Assembly: GCA_017354895.1 (NCBI GenBank)
Contig: CP071496.1
Coordinates: forward strand, 372,001-436,000
Reading direction: 5' to 3'
From: Podospora comata
Taxonomy: Eukaryota; Ascomycota; Sordariomycetes; Sordariales; Podosporaceae
Length of the DNA: 64,000 nucleotides
Position 1 is the stretch's first letter. Each line of letters starts with the position of its first letter. Below, piece by piece: positions 32,037-43,705 of this stretch. A program made the position numbers and the translations under genes. The notes under the pieces are model-generated. The model was not told where the DNA came from. It worked only from the letters and a program-made list of their open reading frames with translations, and made no database searches.

Positions 32037-34349
32037 ATGATGTCGTCATCAAAGCTGCAGTATGAACACCTCGATCAGCAGGACCACTCCATCCGTATTT
32101 TGCGCCTCCTCCCAGGACGATGGCTCGACAACATCTACTGCGAGCTGCAAACCGTCTCGCTCGACGACAACCCCGCATACCACGCTCTTTCCTACGTCTG
32201 GGGTAGCCCTCAAGACACAGGCCTCATCACCGTGAATGGTTCACCATTCCAAGCCACCAAGAACCTGATCACTGCCCTGCGGCGGCTGAGATCCAGTATC
32301 GACCTCAAGGTGTTCTGGGTGGACGCCGTGTGCATCAACCAGCTAGACACGAACGAGAAGACAAATCAGCTAGGGCTGATGGCTAGAATATACAAGAGTG
32401 CAGCAGACGTACAGGTTTTCTTGGGCGAGAGTGGTGTTCTCGACCTCATACCGCACGAGCAACAGGCGCTGTGGGATGATCCGCCGCGGACGCACTGGGT
32501 TCGGGATGCCACTATGTTAATTCACACAGAGCATCCGCCACATAAAGACGGGGTGGGTTTTTACCACCAGCCTTTTTTTGCTCAGAGCCATGTGCTAAAA
32601 GTTTTAGAAAACCTTAGTTGGACTCTCGAGGTGTCATAATCGACTGGGGAACATACCTCCGTTTGCCAAGCTCACCGGAACAACCTGGCTATAAACCCGC
32701 CTCGAGAGAGGTCCCTATGTGGGCTATAGTTCGTACATAACTGCAGTATATTACTGCTAGCTCGCACTCTACTAACACATCGGGGACAGTTGGATCCATC
32801 AAATGGCCTGAATACCGCAGATCAGTACAAGGTTGGCCAGTTCTTCGCGAGACAGCAGGATCCCATGCATGGCCGCGATGAAGAGCTGCCACCGCTCGAA
32901 AAGTTACGACATAACCAGTCTGGTGCCTTTGCCATAATGAAGATGCTCTCAAATGGGAGATGTCTGAAGGTGTGTTGCCAGGGCCCTCTGGACTCATCAG
33001 CCTGGCAAGGGGCTCTCAATGTAATTGCCCATCTCGTCAGCCTACCGTGGTGGTCACGAGCTTGGGTCTTGCAAGAAGCCATCTTACCCCAACGGGATGT
33101 CCTCGCCATCTACGGCGAGATCGTCGTTCCCATGGGTCTTATTGAAGATTCCGGAGCCGTTCTTCCACGCCACTATGCACGCGGTGATTGCTGCAAGCGC
33201 TTTTGGAACTCGCTGCCTCAGGCCCAGAAAGCAACCCTCGAAAAGTTTGCCAACACCATGGGCCAGCTAGAGGGCATCAGACAGACATTGAACATGCTAA
33301 AGATGAAGCAAATTGAAATGCTCAAATATCTGATAGACAAGACGCGTTTTAAAGAGGCTACCGACCCGCGCGACAAGATTTACGGCCTGTTGGGCCTTCT
33401 CAGCAACTGCGATGAACCCATCGACCTGATTCCTGATTACCACCTCTCCACAAACGACCTCTACACCAAGGTGGCAATGCAAATGATCAGCTACACCAGA
33501 AGCCTCTCCATTCTCCACCACCACGAGTTTCGCTCCTCCCCTTTATGTTCGGAGTTACCATCATGGGTGCCATGCTGGGGCCCAACCTACGGCTCCCTCA
33601 CCCCCTTTCAAATCGGAGAACGCACTGCCAACTTCTTGGCTTACCCCCCTGGGCCAGGCAGGATCTCTCATCTTGCCATCGACACTCCTTACCCCAATGC
33701 TTTGGTTGTGCAAGGGAGATTCATCTCGAAAGTCTCTGCCGTCACGACTCCCGCTTCCAAAGAAACGACAAATTTATTCATAGACTTGCTAACCTTCCTC
33801 CAGACTTTCTTCGACATTGACCCGTTCTCTCTCCACCCAATAACCCAAGAACCAGAAGAGGATGCGCTAGCCCGCACGCTTCTGTCGGACCAAGTCTTTG
33901 AGGTACGATATGAGTTCAAGGCTGGGCAAGTAGTATTCAGCAGAGCCTACGCTGGGGATATCCAGATGTTTCGTCTCGCTCGTCAGATCTTGATGGCGCA
34001 GAAGATGGGACAGACTTTGGTGCTCACCTTGCCGAACGGCACGGTCATGGATGACCAGGCAAAGGCGCATGTGGTGATGCATGCCGAGGAGAACTTCTGG
34101 TGTGCCAATGAGGGGAGGGTGTTTTTCCGAACAGAAGAGGGCCATTTTGGGTCTGGGCCGAGGGAAACAAATGTGGGGGATGAGGTTTGGGTTGTGTTGG
34201 GGAGTTTGGTGCCTCTGGTTTTGAGAAGGGCAACAGAGGGGGAGGACGGTAGAAGGCTGGTGGGCTATGCGTATGTTCATGGGATTATGGACGGGGAGGC
34301 TGCGCCTGGGGTGAATGGGGAGGGGAAGAGGGAGGTATATTTGGTGTAG
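32037..34349 (+). CDS. HET-domain (heterokaryon incompatibility) protein
   Basis: Two exons (32037-32552 and 32790-34349) join in frame into 691 residues. The 237-nt intron (donor GTGGGT, branch CTAAC, acceptor GACAG) is long for this genome. The HET domain has YHALSYVWGSPQ near 48-59, VFWVDAVCINQ near 99-109 with RIYKSAADVQVFLG after it, and LPWWSRAWVLQEAILPQRDV in exon 2. The later DPRDKIYGLLGL block and the C-terminal YVHGIMDGEA motif are as in HET-6-like proteins. It shares its architecture with the HET gene at 14050, but the proteins are clearly different and not a recent duplication. The insertion between the second and third HET blocks is larger than usual. The role is probably cell death on non-self fusion. 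Confidence 0.87.
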
Positions 34350-34710
34350 CTCTACGCAGAGCTTGCTATCGCTTGACTTGGGGTCCGTTCCCAGGATCCT
34401 GACCAGCCATGTCCATGTGCCTGTGATGACTCCCCCGGACGCCGGGCAGAGGGGCGGTGGGTATCCATGATATGAGATTCCTGCAACAATACTCGCTGGT
34501 GACTGACAAGAAACAAAACCAGTGAACGCCGTCGTCCACCCCATCCTTTTATGTACATCATATTACGTTGCCCAAGCCACCGTGGCCGTATCGCTGTCGA
34601 TTTGGCCGAGTATTTCCCTCTACCGTACATCATTCCCAGTCGCTTATCGTACAACTTGGTCGTGTCGTTCGGTTTTTCAAGTTTCGTCGTTCGAGATCAG
34701 AGATCGGGGT
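34350..34710. other. Intergenic region between convergent genes
   Basis: 3' regions of the HET gene and of the Tom6-like gene. No further gene is seen. Confidence 0.5.
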
Positions 34711-34972
34711 TTAAGCGGGACTAATGTTCAGAGTCAGCGACAGTTACCAAGAGAGAGAAGTGTTGGAATGATACTTACACAAGGAAGGCCTCACCAAAGC
34801 CAGTGCTCAAAAAAGCAACAGCAAGACCAAAGATGGTGATGCTGCGGGTGATCTCGGCATTCTCAGAGTAGAAGAGAGCGTTGGTGGCAATGGTAAATGG
34901 GTTCATGGAGCCCTTCTTCGCGCGGCGGGGGACGGGGCCCTGGCTACCCATACCGATGTATTGACGGTTCAT
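34711..34972 (-). CDS. Tom6-like small subunit of the mitochondrial outer-membrane translocase
   Basis: Two exons (34972-34779 and 34720-34711) give 67 residues. The second exon is only 10 nt and supplies the last codons, turning the C-terminus into GEAFLVPA; without it the frame stops at once inside the intron. The protein has a short basic N-terminus ([11 protein letters not shown]) and one C-terminal membrane helix, [20 protein letters not shown]. The helix followed by GE-x-L-x-P and the small size match fungal Tom6, a tail-anchored subunit that helps assemble the TOM core complex. Tom5 or Tom7 are possible alternatives. It is a housekeeping gene in an otherwise accessory region. Confidence 0.65.
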
Positions 34973-35454
34973 TTTGGCGGAGGTGATGTGTGGTTGTTGT
35001 TGAGAGAGTGACGGGCGCTGGGGGGAGTGCTGGTGGAATTGCCGTGTCCGGGGATATGGAATCGAAATTTTGGCAGTGACGCAGGTGGTCCAAGAATTCG
35101 ACACCAGCCACAGTCAATTGATGACCCCACCACTCGGTGTAGTGCGTGTGCACCAGCCACAGATACCCCGGAACATTGAGGCTGAGGCCAAGCCAAGCTC
35201 GTGACCCCCGCAGCTGACAGGGCTCCACCTGAGCTTCAGGCCCCTCACCTCACCCCACCAAGTCTCCTGACGACGACTCTGTCATTGTCCGCCACTATAA
35301 AGAACTGCGACGACGACCAGACCAACCAATGCCACTACTACCTTCCTCACCATAAACACATTGACCAATCACGCTTTCCCAGCATTGAACACGAGTTACA
35401 CAACAGACACTCCAATCTTCACAATCTTAAAACACCTACACACACAATCTGAGG
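34973..35454. other. Divergent promoter region
   Basis: Shared upstream region of the Tom6-like gene and the acidic-tail gene. The right part is a CA-rich 5' leader. No gene is seen. Confidence 0.5.
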
Positions 35455-36307
35455 ATGTCTAACATCGACCAAACCGGGGGCGGCTTTCTCCCACCATCAC
35501 CAGCTCCAACAGCGACCTCGACTGCCACCGCCAACACGTTCAGCGGCAACGCCTCGCCATTACCACACCCTCGAGGCCACGCCCTCAAAGCAGGCTCTGC
35601 CAAGGAGGACAAGATCCGTAACTACATCTCAGATCGCCTCGCCCACATCAACCGCCGTCTGGTCACCAAACCAGAAGAAGAGACCGACAACAACATCAAA
35701 CCATACACTTCACTGGCTGACCTGTGCCAAACTGACCTCGATCCACTCATCAATATCATATGGCTATCCGGGACACGTACGTTGCATCACTCTCTGTCTT
35801 GCGTGGACCATTGCTGACTTTGACATAGCGGCCCTGCAAATACCATACCTTCTCAACATTGCTTCCGACTTCAATGACTGGCTGCAAACACCCACGTCCT
35901 TTTCAGTCGCACACAAGGCATCTTCACCAACCATATTCGGCACTTTGTCCAAACTGGACCATTGCTTTGCCAGTCTGCTTTGTGGCCGCGATTTCGTCAC
36001 TTCTGAACCCCTTCCTGGCTTCTTCAACTCTGCATCGACGACCGGGGGCTCCGGAATGTCCAAGACAGATATGGTGAGACTTAAGAGCACGGTTCAGCAG
36101 ACGAGAGTTGTTATCGTTGAGGTCCTGGACAATGATGATGACGGGGAAACTAGCAGGGTGGAGGAACTTGATGATCAAGATGGAGAAGAGGGGGATGATT
36201 ATGATGGCGATGAGTGGGACGACCGTGAGAAAGAGCGCATGTTCATGGATGTGGCATGCGTTTATGAGAATACGCTGGTCAAACTGGGAGAGTTGCTTTT
36301 GGAGTAA
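35455..36307 (+). CDS. Conserved fungal protein with acidic tail, unknown function
   Basis: Two exons (35455-35776 and 35829-36307) join in frame into 266 residues. The N-terminus is Ser/Thr/Pro-rich and disordered. Residues about 50-190 appear globular and helical (KEDKIRNYISDRLAHINRRL, IPYLLNIASDFNDWL, FGTLSKLDHCFASLLCG, SKTDMVRLKSTVQQTRV). A stretch of about 40 residues is very acidic (DDQDGEEGDDYDGDEWDD), and the C-terminus is a helix ending LVKLGELLLE. No signal peptide or membrane segment. I believe close relatives occur across Sordariomycetes, but I cannot name a function. Confidence 0.75.
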
Positions 36308-36439
36308 CTGTTTCGTTCAACGCTCTAGCTCGCATACATTGCTAACTACCGACCCCTCTCCCAGAGGCAACCCACCACTCCGCTACTCCTACCCCTAGCA
36401 TAATCACCGCCGAGCCCCCTGGCTTAAGCATGTGCTATG

Positions 36440-37780
36440 CTAGTATGCCTCAATCTCAGCCAACTCACCCGCATCTCGGGGGATCTGGCACCTCCCAGTT
36501 CCGCACCGCGGCGGCTGGATTCGGCAAGTCTTGGTCGACTCGACGCAGATGGCATCAAGTCTCGTGCACGGCTCGAAGCCGCCGATACAAACCTCGTTCA
36601 CACACTTCTCGACGCCGTTGCAGTATCTGCCATCGTCACACTGGGCGTCGGACGAACAGAAATTGGCAGGCTTGTCGGGAAGCCAGAGATCGGGACTCCT
36701 CTCGCCCAAGATGGCAACCAACTCAACAATATCCTTCTTCAAGGTGAATGACCTCTCCCCATTGGCGTTCAGTCCAAGTGCCTGCGAGACCTTGGCCCTG
36801 AGAGCCTTCTCAAGCTCACCGCTGTAGGCGGTGTTAAGTGCTTGGGTCTTTTCCTCGATCACACTTTTGGCGAGCATCTCGACAAGGTTATCAAGAAGAT
36901 CAAACGGAGTGGCGAGCAGCGTGCCGGCAGTAATATCGATAACCGACCGGAGGATGTCATTCCAAACTGCCTTGAGGGAGTCACCCTTGAAGAGGTGGGT
37001 TACCGCCTTGAGGATACTGGATGTGCTACCCAGGATGGCCGTGACAAGACCGTTAAGGAAGGACACCCCGCTGATGTTGAACTTGATGTTCGTGTCGCTG
37101 AGTTGGGCAGCAACCTTGGTGATGGGACGGATGGTGAGGATGTAGTTGCCTGCCGCATCGCGTTTGAGGGGGGCAGGTGCGAAGGTGAAGAGGATGGCAA
37201 GTTGAGCACGGGTGGCCAGAGAGCCAGCTGCGTTGAACGAGTCGGAACCAGCGCCGATGCACTTACCCAGGACCCGAGTCCCGAACTTTTGCTTGATATC
37301 GGCGCGCGCCCAAAGCTCGATGGGGAGGTCGGCGACGAAGATGCCGGGGTTGGATAGGGAGATGGGGTTGCCCGAGAACTTGATGCCGGCCTCGGCGAGG
37401 AGCTTGGCATTGGCTTGGGTGCCAGTGATCTCGGCCGTGACCGTGCAGGAATGGCCGGTGTCAATTTTGACGTTGGTGGGGTCGTTGTATTGGAAGAGAA
37501 GACCGCTTCGGTCAATCTTAATGTTGTTTGCAGCGAGCGCATCGTTCACCTTGGCGGCGACGACGCGGCAGAGTAGCTGAACAGTGGCATCGCCTTGTGA
37601 ACACTCCAAGAAACCGATGAGGGGGTTGAGGAGGTCAGAAAGACGGACAGTGCCGCGGGGCTTGAGGGCGCGGAACTGATAGGGCTCGAGGGAGGTTTCT
37701 GTGCCGGTGGTAGCACGGGGCGCAGTGATTGCTGTGGCGGTTGTCAGCCCCAGAAGGGGAAGCAATGGAAGAAATCTCAT
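36440..37780 (-). CDS. Large secreted protein with Cys-rich C-terminal module
   Basis: A single-exon frame of 446 residues from the ATG at 37780. The signal peptide is MRFLPLLPLLGLTTATAITA. Residues about 40-340 are a long Cys-poor region with repeated hydrophobic/amphipathic stretches (DLLNPLIGFLECSQGD, LAATPFDLL-type segments, and AGTLLATPFDLLDNLVEML). The last 80 residues hold about 11 cysteines in a knot-like spacing (FCSSDAQCDDGRYCNGVEKC, then CIGGFEPC, CVESTKTC, CGTGRC), which resembles EGF/EB-type disulfide modules. I do not recognise the N-terminal domain. It might bind lipid or the cell wall, but that is only a guess. It is extracellular by prediction. Confidence 0.75.
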   Translation of the reverse strand: MRFLPLLPLLGLTTATAITAPRATTGTETSLEPYQFRALKPRGTVRLSDLLNPLIGFLECSQGDATVQLLCRVVAAKVNDALAANNIKIDRSGLLFQYNDPTNVKIDTGHSCTVTAEITGTQANAKLLAEAGIKFSGNPISLSNPGIFVADLPIELWARADIKQKFGTRVLGKCIGAGSDSFNAAGSLATRAQLAILFTFAPAPLKRDAAGNYILTIRPITKVAAQLSDTNIKFNISGVSFLNGLVTAILGSTSSILKAVTHLFKGDSLKAVWNDILRSVIDITAGTLLATPFDLLDNLVEMLAKSVIEEKTQALNTAYSGELEKALRAKVSQALGLNANGERSFTLKKDIVELVAILGERSPDLWLPDKPANFCSSDAQCDDGRYCNGVEKCVNEVCIGGFEPCTRLDAICVESTKTCRIQPPRCGTGRCQIPRDAGELAEIEAY

Positions 37781-38820
37781 TTTCAAGCTTCTACTTGAGC
37801 TGAGGATATTGATGGGGCGGCGTTGTGTGTCTAAGAAAGGCAGTAGAAGAGAAGATCATGGTGGCATTTTATACCTGCCAGTGAGGTACATTGTGGACTG
37901 AGGCATTCATGACAGAGAAGTTGGCCGAACAACTCTTGTGCATGGTGCGATGCCATCGCGATGTCCGATGCTTCGCTTCATCATGGTATCGAACGTGTTG
38001 GTTTCCCACTCAGCTCAATCTCCCAAGGCCGATTTATAGTGCCATGTCTCGGCTGATATATTGCAATGGTATTGACTAGACAACCGAGTGTAGCGCTGAA
38101 CATGTGTGCACTTTAGAGCCCGGAACCGTTACCAGTTGCACAGCAGCCAGCCAATGGAAGGCTTTTCCAGCCGAGGCCCCGCATAAAGTCAACATACAGA
38201 AAGGGGATGCAGTTCGATCTTTTGTCTTGCTTTGGAACACAATGGCAGCGAGGTGGAATTCGCCGAATATTGGTTTGGCACCCCAGAAACAAAAGATGGT
38301 ACGGCTGGATCTTGGGTGTCATTTTTACGTTTATAACCAGAGACTGGGTTTTGCTTTGTCACCAGTGACCAATGGTACCCCTAGAAGTAGGTCGTCGCAT
38401 ATGTTAAGTCGTTTGAGAGGTCCGACTGAGTGATCATGACTTGAAACTGCAAGACTTATCACGAGGCTCTCTCCAATGACAAACAATTCCGGAACCAAAT
38501 AGGTGCTGTTTGCCCTCAATACTCTCACCTGGGATCCGACCAAACTTTTGAGTGACTTAACACGATTGACCCCTGCATTTTCAGGCACACCAGGCACCAA
38601 CCGCTGTGCCCCAATGCCTGCCTAGAGCAAAAGGGGCGGTTGCTAACAATATGCCGCTGCAGTTCAGCCGGGAGTTGTTAGTGCGAATCATGCCTAAATT
38701 AACACCGCTTACACAAGATCCACGCCGACGGAGGTGGAAGTCCATCAAGTAGATATTTAATACCGTAACATGACCGCTATAGATCAAGCAACGGCTTTGT
38801 GACAAGACATACATATCAGA
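37781..38820. other. Divergent intergenic region, no supported gene
   Basis: A 1 kb shared promoter region between the secreted Cys-rich protein and the metallopeptidase-like gene. Short frames only. Confidence 0.5.
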
Positions 38821-41193
38821 ATGTTGGCACTGGAAAACTTCAAAACTGACACAATCGAGAATGTATTTCAGCGATGCATTCTCATCACTGGAACAACAGC
38901 TGCAGCTATCGATCACATCCTGCTCAAAGCCGAGTCTCGAAGGGGCAGGCCTGACCAGTCGGCACAGCCATGGCCAGTTTCCAACGGCCACTTCAAGGCT
39001 TTAGCCCTTCTCACCCCTGGCCTCAATACTATCAGCGTCATCTCCGGAAACGACGGTGATGACAAGATCGAACTCCGCATACGGTACCTCCCCTTGACCA
39101 AGACGCCACCGCTGCACCTGGCTATCCTGATAGCCAAAGACTCGCCTTTGTCCATCGACTGTCCTCCTGTCAAATTCGGCGCCTTGAGCAGCACCCACTC
39201 CAGCCTTGATGCCGCCATCGCCAAGTTCCGCGTCACAGCCCTGATGTGGCAGGCGCTCGTTCCAGAAGAGATGCAAAAGGCAGATCCCGGCCGCCGCTCG
39301 TTTTGCTTGGAGGAGGAGAGGGGGGTGGATACGCTCACCCGAGATCAGGTCCGAAACTCTTTCACCTCACCCAAAGAGGCGATGGGCTTGGTCCCGCGTG
39401 TGCACCTTGTCCGTACTAGCAGGACAGTGGCGGAAATTCGTGCTATGGATGGGCCACAACTGGAAGACGCGTTTGTCGAAGCCCTCAAGATCTGCGGCGG
39501 ACCGTTCGTTGCCAGAAACAAACCTGTTGTTGCCGGCCTCATTCTAGATTCCCACTTTGATGCGAAGCGGAAACGGGTCCTGGGGCATGCAGCAAGAGGG
39601 AGATACGACCCGGATGGTCTGTCGCTTGCCATGTTCGGAAGTCACCTCACGTACGCTTGGCCCAGGTTCATGGATGAGATCCCCGATTGCTTGCTGGATA
39701 CCAAACCATCTGGCGATTCAGTAGACGGCCGGTCTTGCTCCCCCTTGTGGCAAACCTGCGCCGTGGGCCAGCGAGACTTTTTCTATCAAGTCCTGTCGGC
39801 ATTTGGCGCCAAGACTGAACAGTCCAGGCGGGTGGATGATATCGCTGAGTGGCCCATGGCCTTCCTCGGGTCTTGTCATGGTCAAAAACATGCCGGATGT
39901 CAACGTCTGTCGGATCGCGCCTGGGACGTTTCCGTCTACGGTCACCTCCGCGATCTGCTCTTCCTTCGCGCCTCCCGACCTCACTTCCGCGTCCCGGGCG
40001 ATAAAGGCACCCTCTTTTGCCTTGACCCGCCTGTCATTGAGATATCTGGCACGTTTGAGAAAGCTGTTGTCACGATTTCCTCCACCACGGGGATCAAGCA
40101 CTTCAGCACGGAGCAGGGGCCATGGCCTTCGGCCTCGTTTGTAAAGTGTAGCCCTGGCCTGTGGAAAGCGGTGCTTGACAAGGAGTTTATTGCGAGAAGC
40201 GTGCACAAGACATGGGGCATAAAGGTTCTGGCGGGGAATGGGCTGGAGACAGAGGTGCAGAATATTTGGGCACATTTACACCCCGCCACGGTTTTCACTC
40301 TCCCGGAGCGGAGGGGTATTACCATTGAGAAGAAGAGTGTTGGTCCGCGGGGTGGTGCTCCTGTTTCGGGATCAACAGGCTGGACGGCGATGTTGAAGAA
40401 GAAAGACTCGGATGGGAAGTTGGTGAGGGCTACAAAGTTGGCGCTGCATGTGGGTGATGCGCTTGACGGTGCCATGTTGTATTATTCTGACGGGACGTTC
40501 GTGACATGCGGGCAACCAGAGAAGATACCGGGTGGTCACCAAAGAAGGTGTATTGGTCTCAGAAAGGGAGTGGATATCAAATGTGTAGCTGTGACAAGAA
40601 TGGAGAGGAGCTGGTGGCCTTTGGTTGGGCTGAGGGTGTGGATGGGTGATGGGAGGGGGATGGGTGCGCTGAACGCACGGCATCATGGAGGGAAGAATAC
40701 CGAATTTCTTGTCCCGGGGAAGGGGAGGAGGATTGTTGGTTTTTTTGGACGGCATGGAGGGGTGGGGGGGTTGTGTAGTGAGTTTGGGATTATCACTGCG
40801 CCGGAGGGGGTGAGGTTGCCGGAGGAGGTGTATGATGAAACGAAGTGGGAGGCGGTAGATGGGGAGGAACAGGTGGGAGACGATAGGAAGAGGGAGGCTG
40901 AAAAGGAGGGGGAGGATGGAGGTCGTCGGGCAAAGAGAAGAAAGGCTGAGGTGAGTGAATCGTGTTTTGAGATAGGCGTGAGTTGAATAATAACCTTTTT
41001 ATGATGACAGGACTCGATGGTACTTGAAAGTAACACCATGAAGCTGGATGACGGCCGGGATTCAAGCAGTGACGAAGGAGAGAATGACGTTGCGGATGAT
41101 GCCGACTTTGGGTATGATGATTTCCGGACGTTCAATGCGTTCAAGGAGTTATATGAGGGCAAGGGATATGTAAGTACTAGTTGCAACATGTAA
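38821..41193 (+). CDS. Putative zincin (YIL108W/Metallopep family) with jacalin-like domain; zinc motif apparently lost
   Basis: Two exons (38821-40950 and 41011-41193) join in frame into 770 residues. Residues 1-420 follow the fungal putative-metallopeptidase family typified by yeast YIL108W: ENFKTDTIENVFQRC at the start, DAAIAKFRVTALMWQA near 130-145, and MFGSHLTYAWPRFMDEIPDC at 271-290. In relatives I recall, the next block is a GQ-AFLHEVGHAFG zinc site. Here it reads GQRDFFYQVLSAFG (316-329), so all three HExxH positions are changed. Residues about 515-670 look like a jacalin-type beta-prism lectin (GWTAMLKKKDSDG, YYSDGTFVTCG, IVGFFGRHGG, EFGIITAP). The tail has a basic cluster RRAKRRKAE and a very acidic end, as in nuclear proteins. 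It is probably a pseudoenzyme. The frame is intact. Confidence 0.75.
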
Positions 41194-42040
41194 GTATAAC
41201 TCCATGTAAAGCCGGTTAGCAGGAGAAGGGAGGGGGATACGGTTTGATGAGGGCTTTGCAGGATTTGGATCGGGCTACGTCGGGGATCGGGGCGTTTGGG
41301 GGTGGACTAATGGGACTGTTACTGCTGGCGGGGAGGAGTTGAGTGATGGCTTTTGTGGTGGTGGTGGTCTGAGTTTGCTTCAAGAAGATACCAGGAAACC
41401 TAACTACCTAATCCAATACCGCATCCACATTTCTTGAGCCCTGTCCCGAAATTTCGCAGCATTCCGTAGAGTCAGCAGTATTGCACTGCCCACCGTCATC
41501 ACGGCACCAGCAGCTGGCCACCCTGCGGGCGCTGAGCCGGCCAGGTCAGGTAAGACCCAACCAAGCGTAAACAGCACCGGTGAAGATAAAAGCGAGAAAA
41601 TAGGCAGGACAGTAAAGAGAAGTGTCCCCCGCAAGCCGTTGTGGCGGACATCGGGATCCCCGAATTATGAACCCTAATGAAACCCACACGCACACATGAA
41701 AGGTGACTATGACCCCGAAGACAGTCCAGGCAATCCTTTCATCTAGCCCCAGTGAGCCCCGGGTCCAGATAATCGGAATTGATACCACTGGCAAAGTGGC
41801 AAAAAGTACGAATTCTGCGCCGCGCTTGCCTTCTTATAGCGTATGCCGTCCTGCTTATAACGCATATCATCAATCCATTGGAGCAGAAAGCGTCCGGGGC
41901 GGTAAAGTGGCTTCAAGATTGCTATGATAAAGGCAGATTTATGGGCGTTAGCCTCATTACCTCGATACTGCGGGTAGAGTGTTATAACAGAACTGATACA
42001 CTTCTCTTTTGATGTAGATCCACAGCCGACTGCTAAACAA
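41194..42040. other. Gene-free or decayed stretch
   Basis: On the minus strand, 41794-41404 shows membrane-protein-like text in two frames (ERIAWTVFGVIVTFHVCVWV, and LLFTVLPIFSLLSSPVLFTL). No start codon or clean splice joins them. It may be a decayed membrane-protein gene or chance. Confidence 0.4.
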
Positions 42041-42485
42041 CTAGCGAATAGTGTATGCCGCAAGCATCATACTAAGAGCTGTTATGGCCCAACTATATAG
42101 AGGGACCCCTCCTTGGAACTCCTTTGAAGAGTAACATAACGATCAGCCTGGCATCTCTTTTAAGTTTGAGAAAAGAGGTTGGAAGGCTACATACCAACAT
42201 TTCCATCCCAAAAGCTGAAGTCGAAAAGCTCAAAGGAATGAAGAGAAAGGCAAGTTCCGTGAGTCTCCACATTGCTTTTGCTTCGTGGTGGAGTTTTCTT
42301 TCTGTGAGAGCGATTCGGGATTCAAATGTCGCTTGGGTTTTCACCATTTGTGTTCCAAACTCGTTGGCAATTTGAAGCATATGGCTGAGCTTTCTCGAGG
42401 AGGTAGATGATATTTTGGAGTTATCAGTCAAGTTGACCGAAAGCCCTCTGTAGAACTTGAACAGCCCATGTGGCGCAGTTGATGC
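42041..42485 (-). pseudogene. C-terminal fragment of a CorA-like Mg2+ transporter gene
   Basis: Two pieces (42485 to about 42196, and about 42130-42041) join across an intron that begins GTATGT. The first ends AMWRLTELAFLFIPLSFSTS followed by AFGMEML, the first CorA transmembrane helix with a GMN-like signature (GME here). The second gives EFQGGVPLYSWAITALSMML, the second helix. The soluble N-terminal domain and the start codon are absent, so this is a remnant of the kind of CorA-like module found fused to ankyrin repeats in fungi. Confidence 0.5.
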
Positions 42486-42590
42486 TTAGCATAAGGGTAC
42501 TGTGACCGATCTCCGCTGAATATCGCTGGAAGCATCACTCAAAGTCTTGGGTGATGGGACGGAAGGAAAGCTGAAGGCAGACAGAAAATC

Positions 42591-42597
42591 TATAAAG
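42591..42597 (+). promoter_or_regulatory. TATA-like box
   Basis: TATAAAG about 95 nt before the open stretch that starts near 42687, followed by a C/T/A-rich leader. It supports a former promoter for that startless gene. Confidence 0.4.
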
Positions 42598-42686
42598 TCC
42601 ACAGCACCTGCCCATGTGCAACACTCTCTTTCCTCTCCATCACACTCTCTGACACATCAACATCGAAGACACTAATTAACTTAACT

Positions 42687-43145
42687 ACAAAGAGCTCTCT
42701 TCACAAACAGCTTGTCTTCATCACGCTCGCCACATTCATCCTCCTCGCCCTCTTCAGCGCCATCGCTGTCAACAGCTTCGTCGTCCCCGAAGGCACGGCC
42801 GACAGCCTCTACTACACAACCTACGACGAAGCTGGCAACGAGGTGCTCATCCCTATTATCGATGCCTCCAGCGGTAACATCGTCCGCGATCTCGCCAATC
42901 TGAGCGACAGCTCCACCGCCCCCAGCTCTGAGCTTGAAGTCGCCCCGGCCAAGTCCGTCAAGCGCCAGAGGTCTGGCTGTGGCACCCGCTACAACCTCGT
43001 CCATGGCGACTGCGACCTCGCGTACGAGAGATTCAAGGATACCTGCGGCAATGGTATTGTTATCGGTAGGAACAGTGCTATTTCTGCCGTTGCAGGCAGT
43101 GTCGTTTCGTACATGTGTACTTATAGCAACCGTGATGGTGTTTGA
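42687..43145 (+). pseudogene. Small secreted-protein gene without a start codon
   Basis: An open frame to the TGA at 43145 encodes a hydrophobic signal-like segment (QLVFITLATFILLALFSAIA) followed by a mature region with a possible Kex2 site (KSVKRQRSG) and cysteines (GCGTRYN, GDCDLAYE, DTCGNG, YMCTYS). There is a TATA-like box and a leader at the right distance, but no ATG in this frame; the codon where one is expected reads ACA. Either the start was lost, a near-cognate start is used, or a small 5' exon was missed. The family is not recognised. Confidence 0.45.
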
Positions 43146-43705
43146 TGAGTGATAATGATCTCGAGCGCTCATGATTGAGAAATGCTGACGAGGAATTTTA
43201 GCACCCGCGACGATATCGCCGTCGGCGCTGACGAGGTGACCAAGTTTGTGCGGCTGGTATGTCAGTGGGTATTGACGGAAGGGGAACACCAGCCTGGTGT
43301 ATGGCCGCCAGCCGAGCGGTACTTGCTTTTGCCATTGCTAAGCATGGATGGACTTTGGCGAGTTGTCGAGTTGGCGAGGGGAGGGCATCGGGAAGAGAGA
43401 TGAGTAGACTGGGAAATTGGGAGCAAAGCATGAGACTGTGAATGAGCCCTCCATGCAGAAGGGTATTGCCAGCCGCACGGGGCGTTGTTAGAGAATGATG
43501 GTATGGATGTTGAGTTCAAGTCGAGCAACTTTCAACCAGGGCGGTCGCGGTCGCGGGCTATTAGGTGTTACATACTTAGCAATAGACCCTCATGGCATCA
43601 CAAAGCAGCATGTGTCTGCATACCTCAAGTACAGCAAGCCTTCTCTAGGTTCACTTCGGCCAGCCCGCTGTGTGCAAAGCCTGAGACATATCGCCTCGGG
43701 ACCTT

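Noticed and set aside
41404-41794. Membrane-protein-like frames on the minus strand
   Set aside because: Hydrophobic segments lie in two frames without a start codon or convincing splice; kept only as a note in the intergenic entry.
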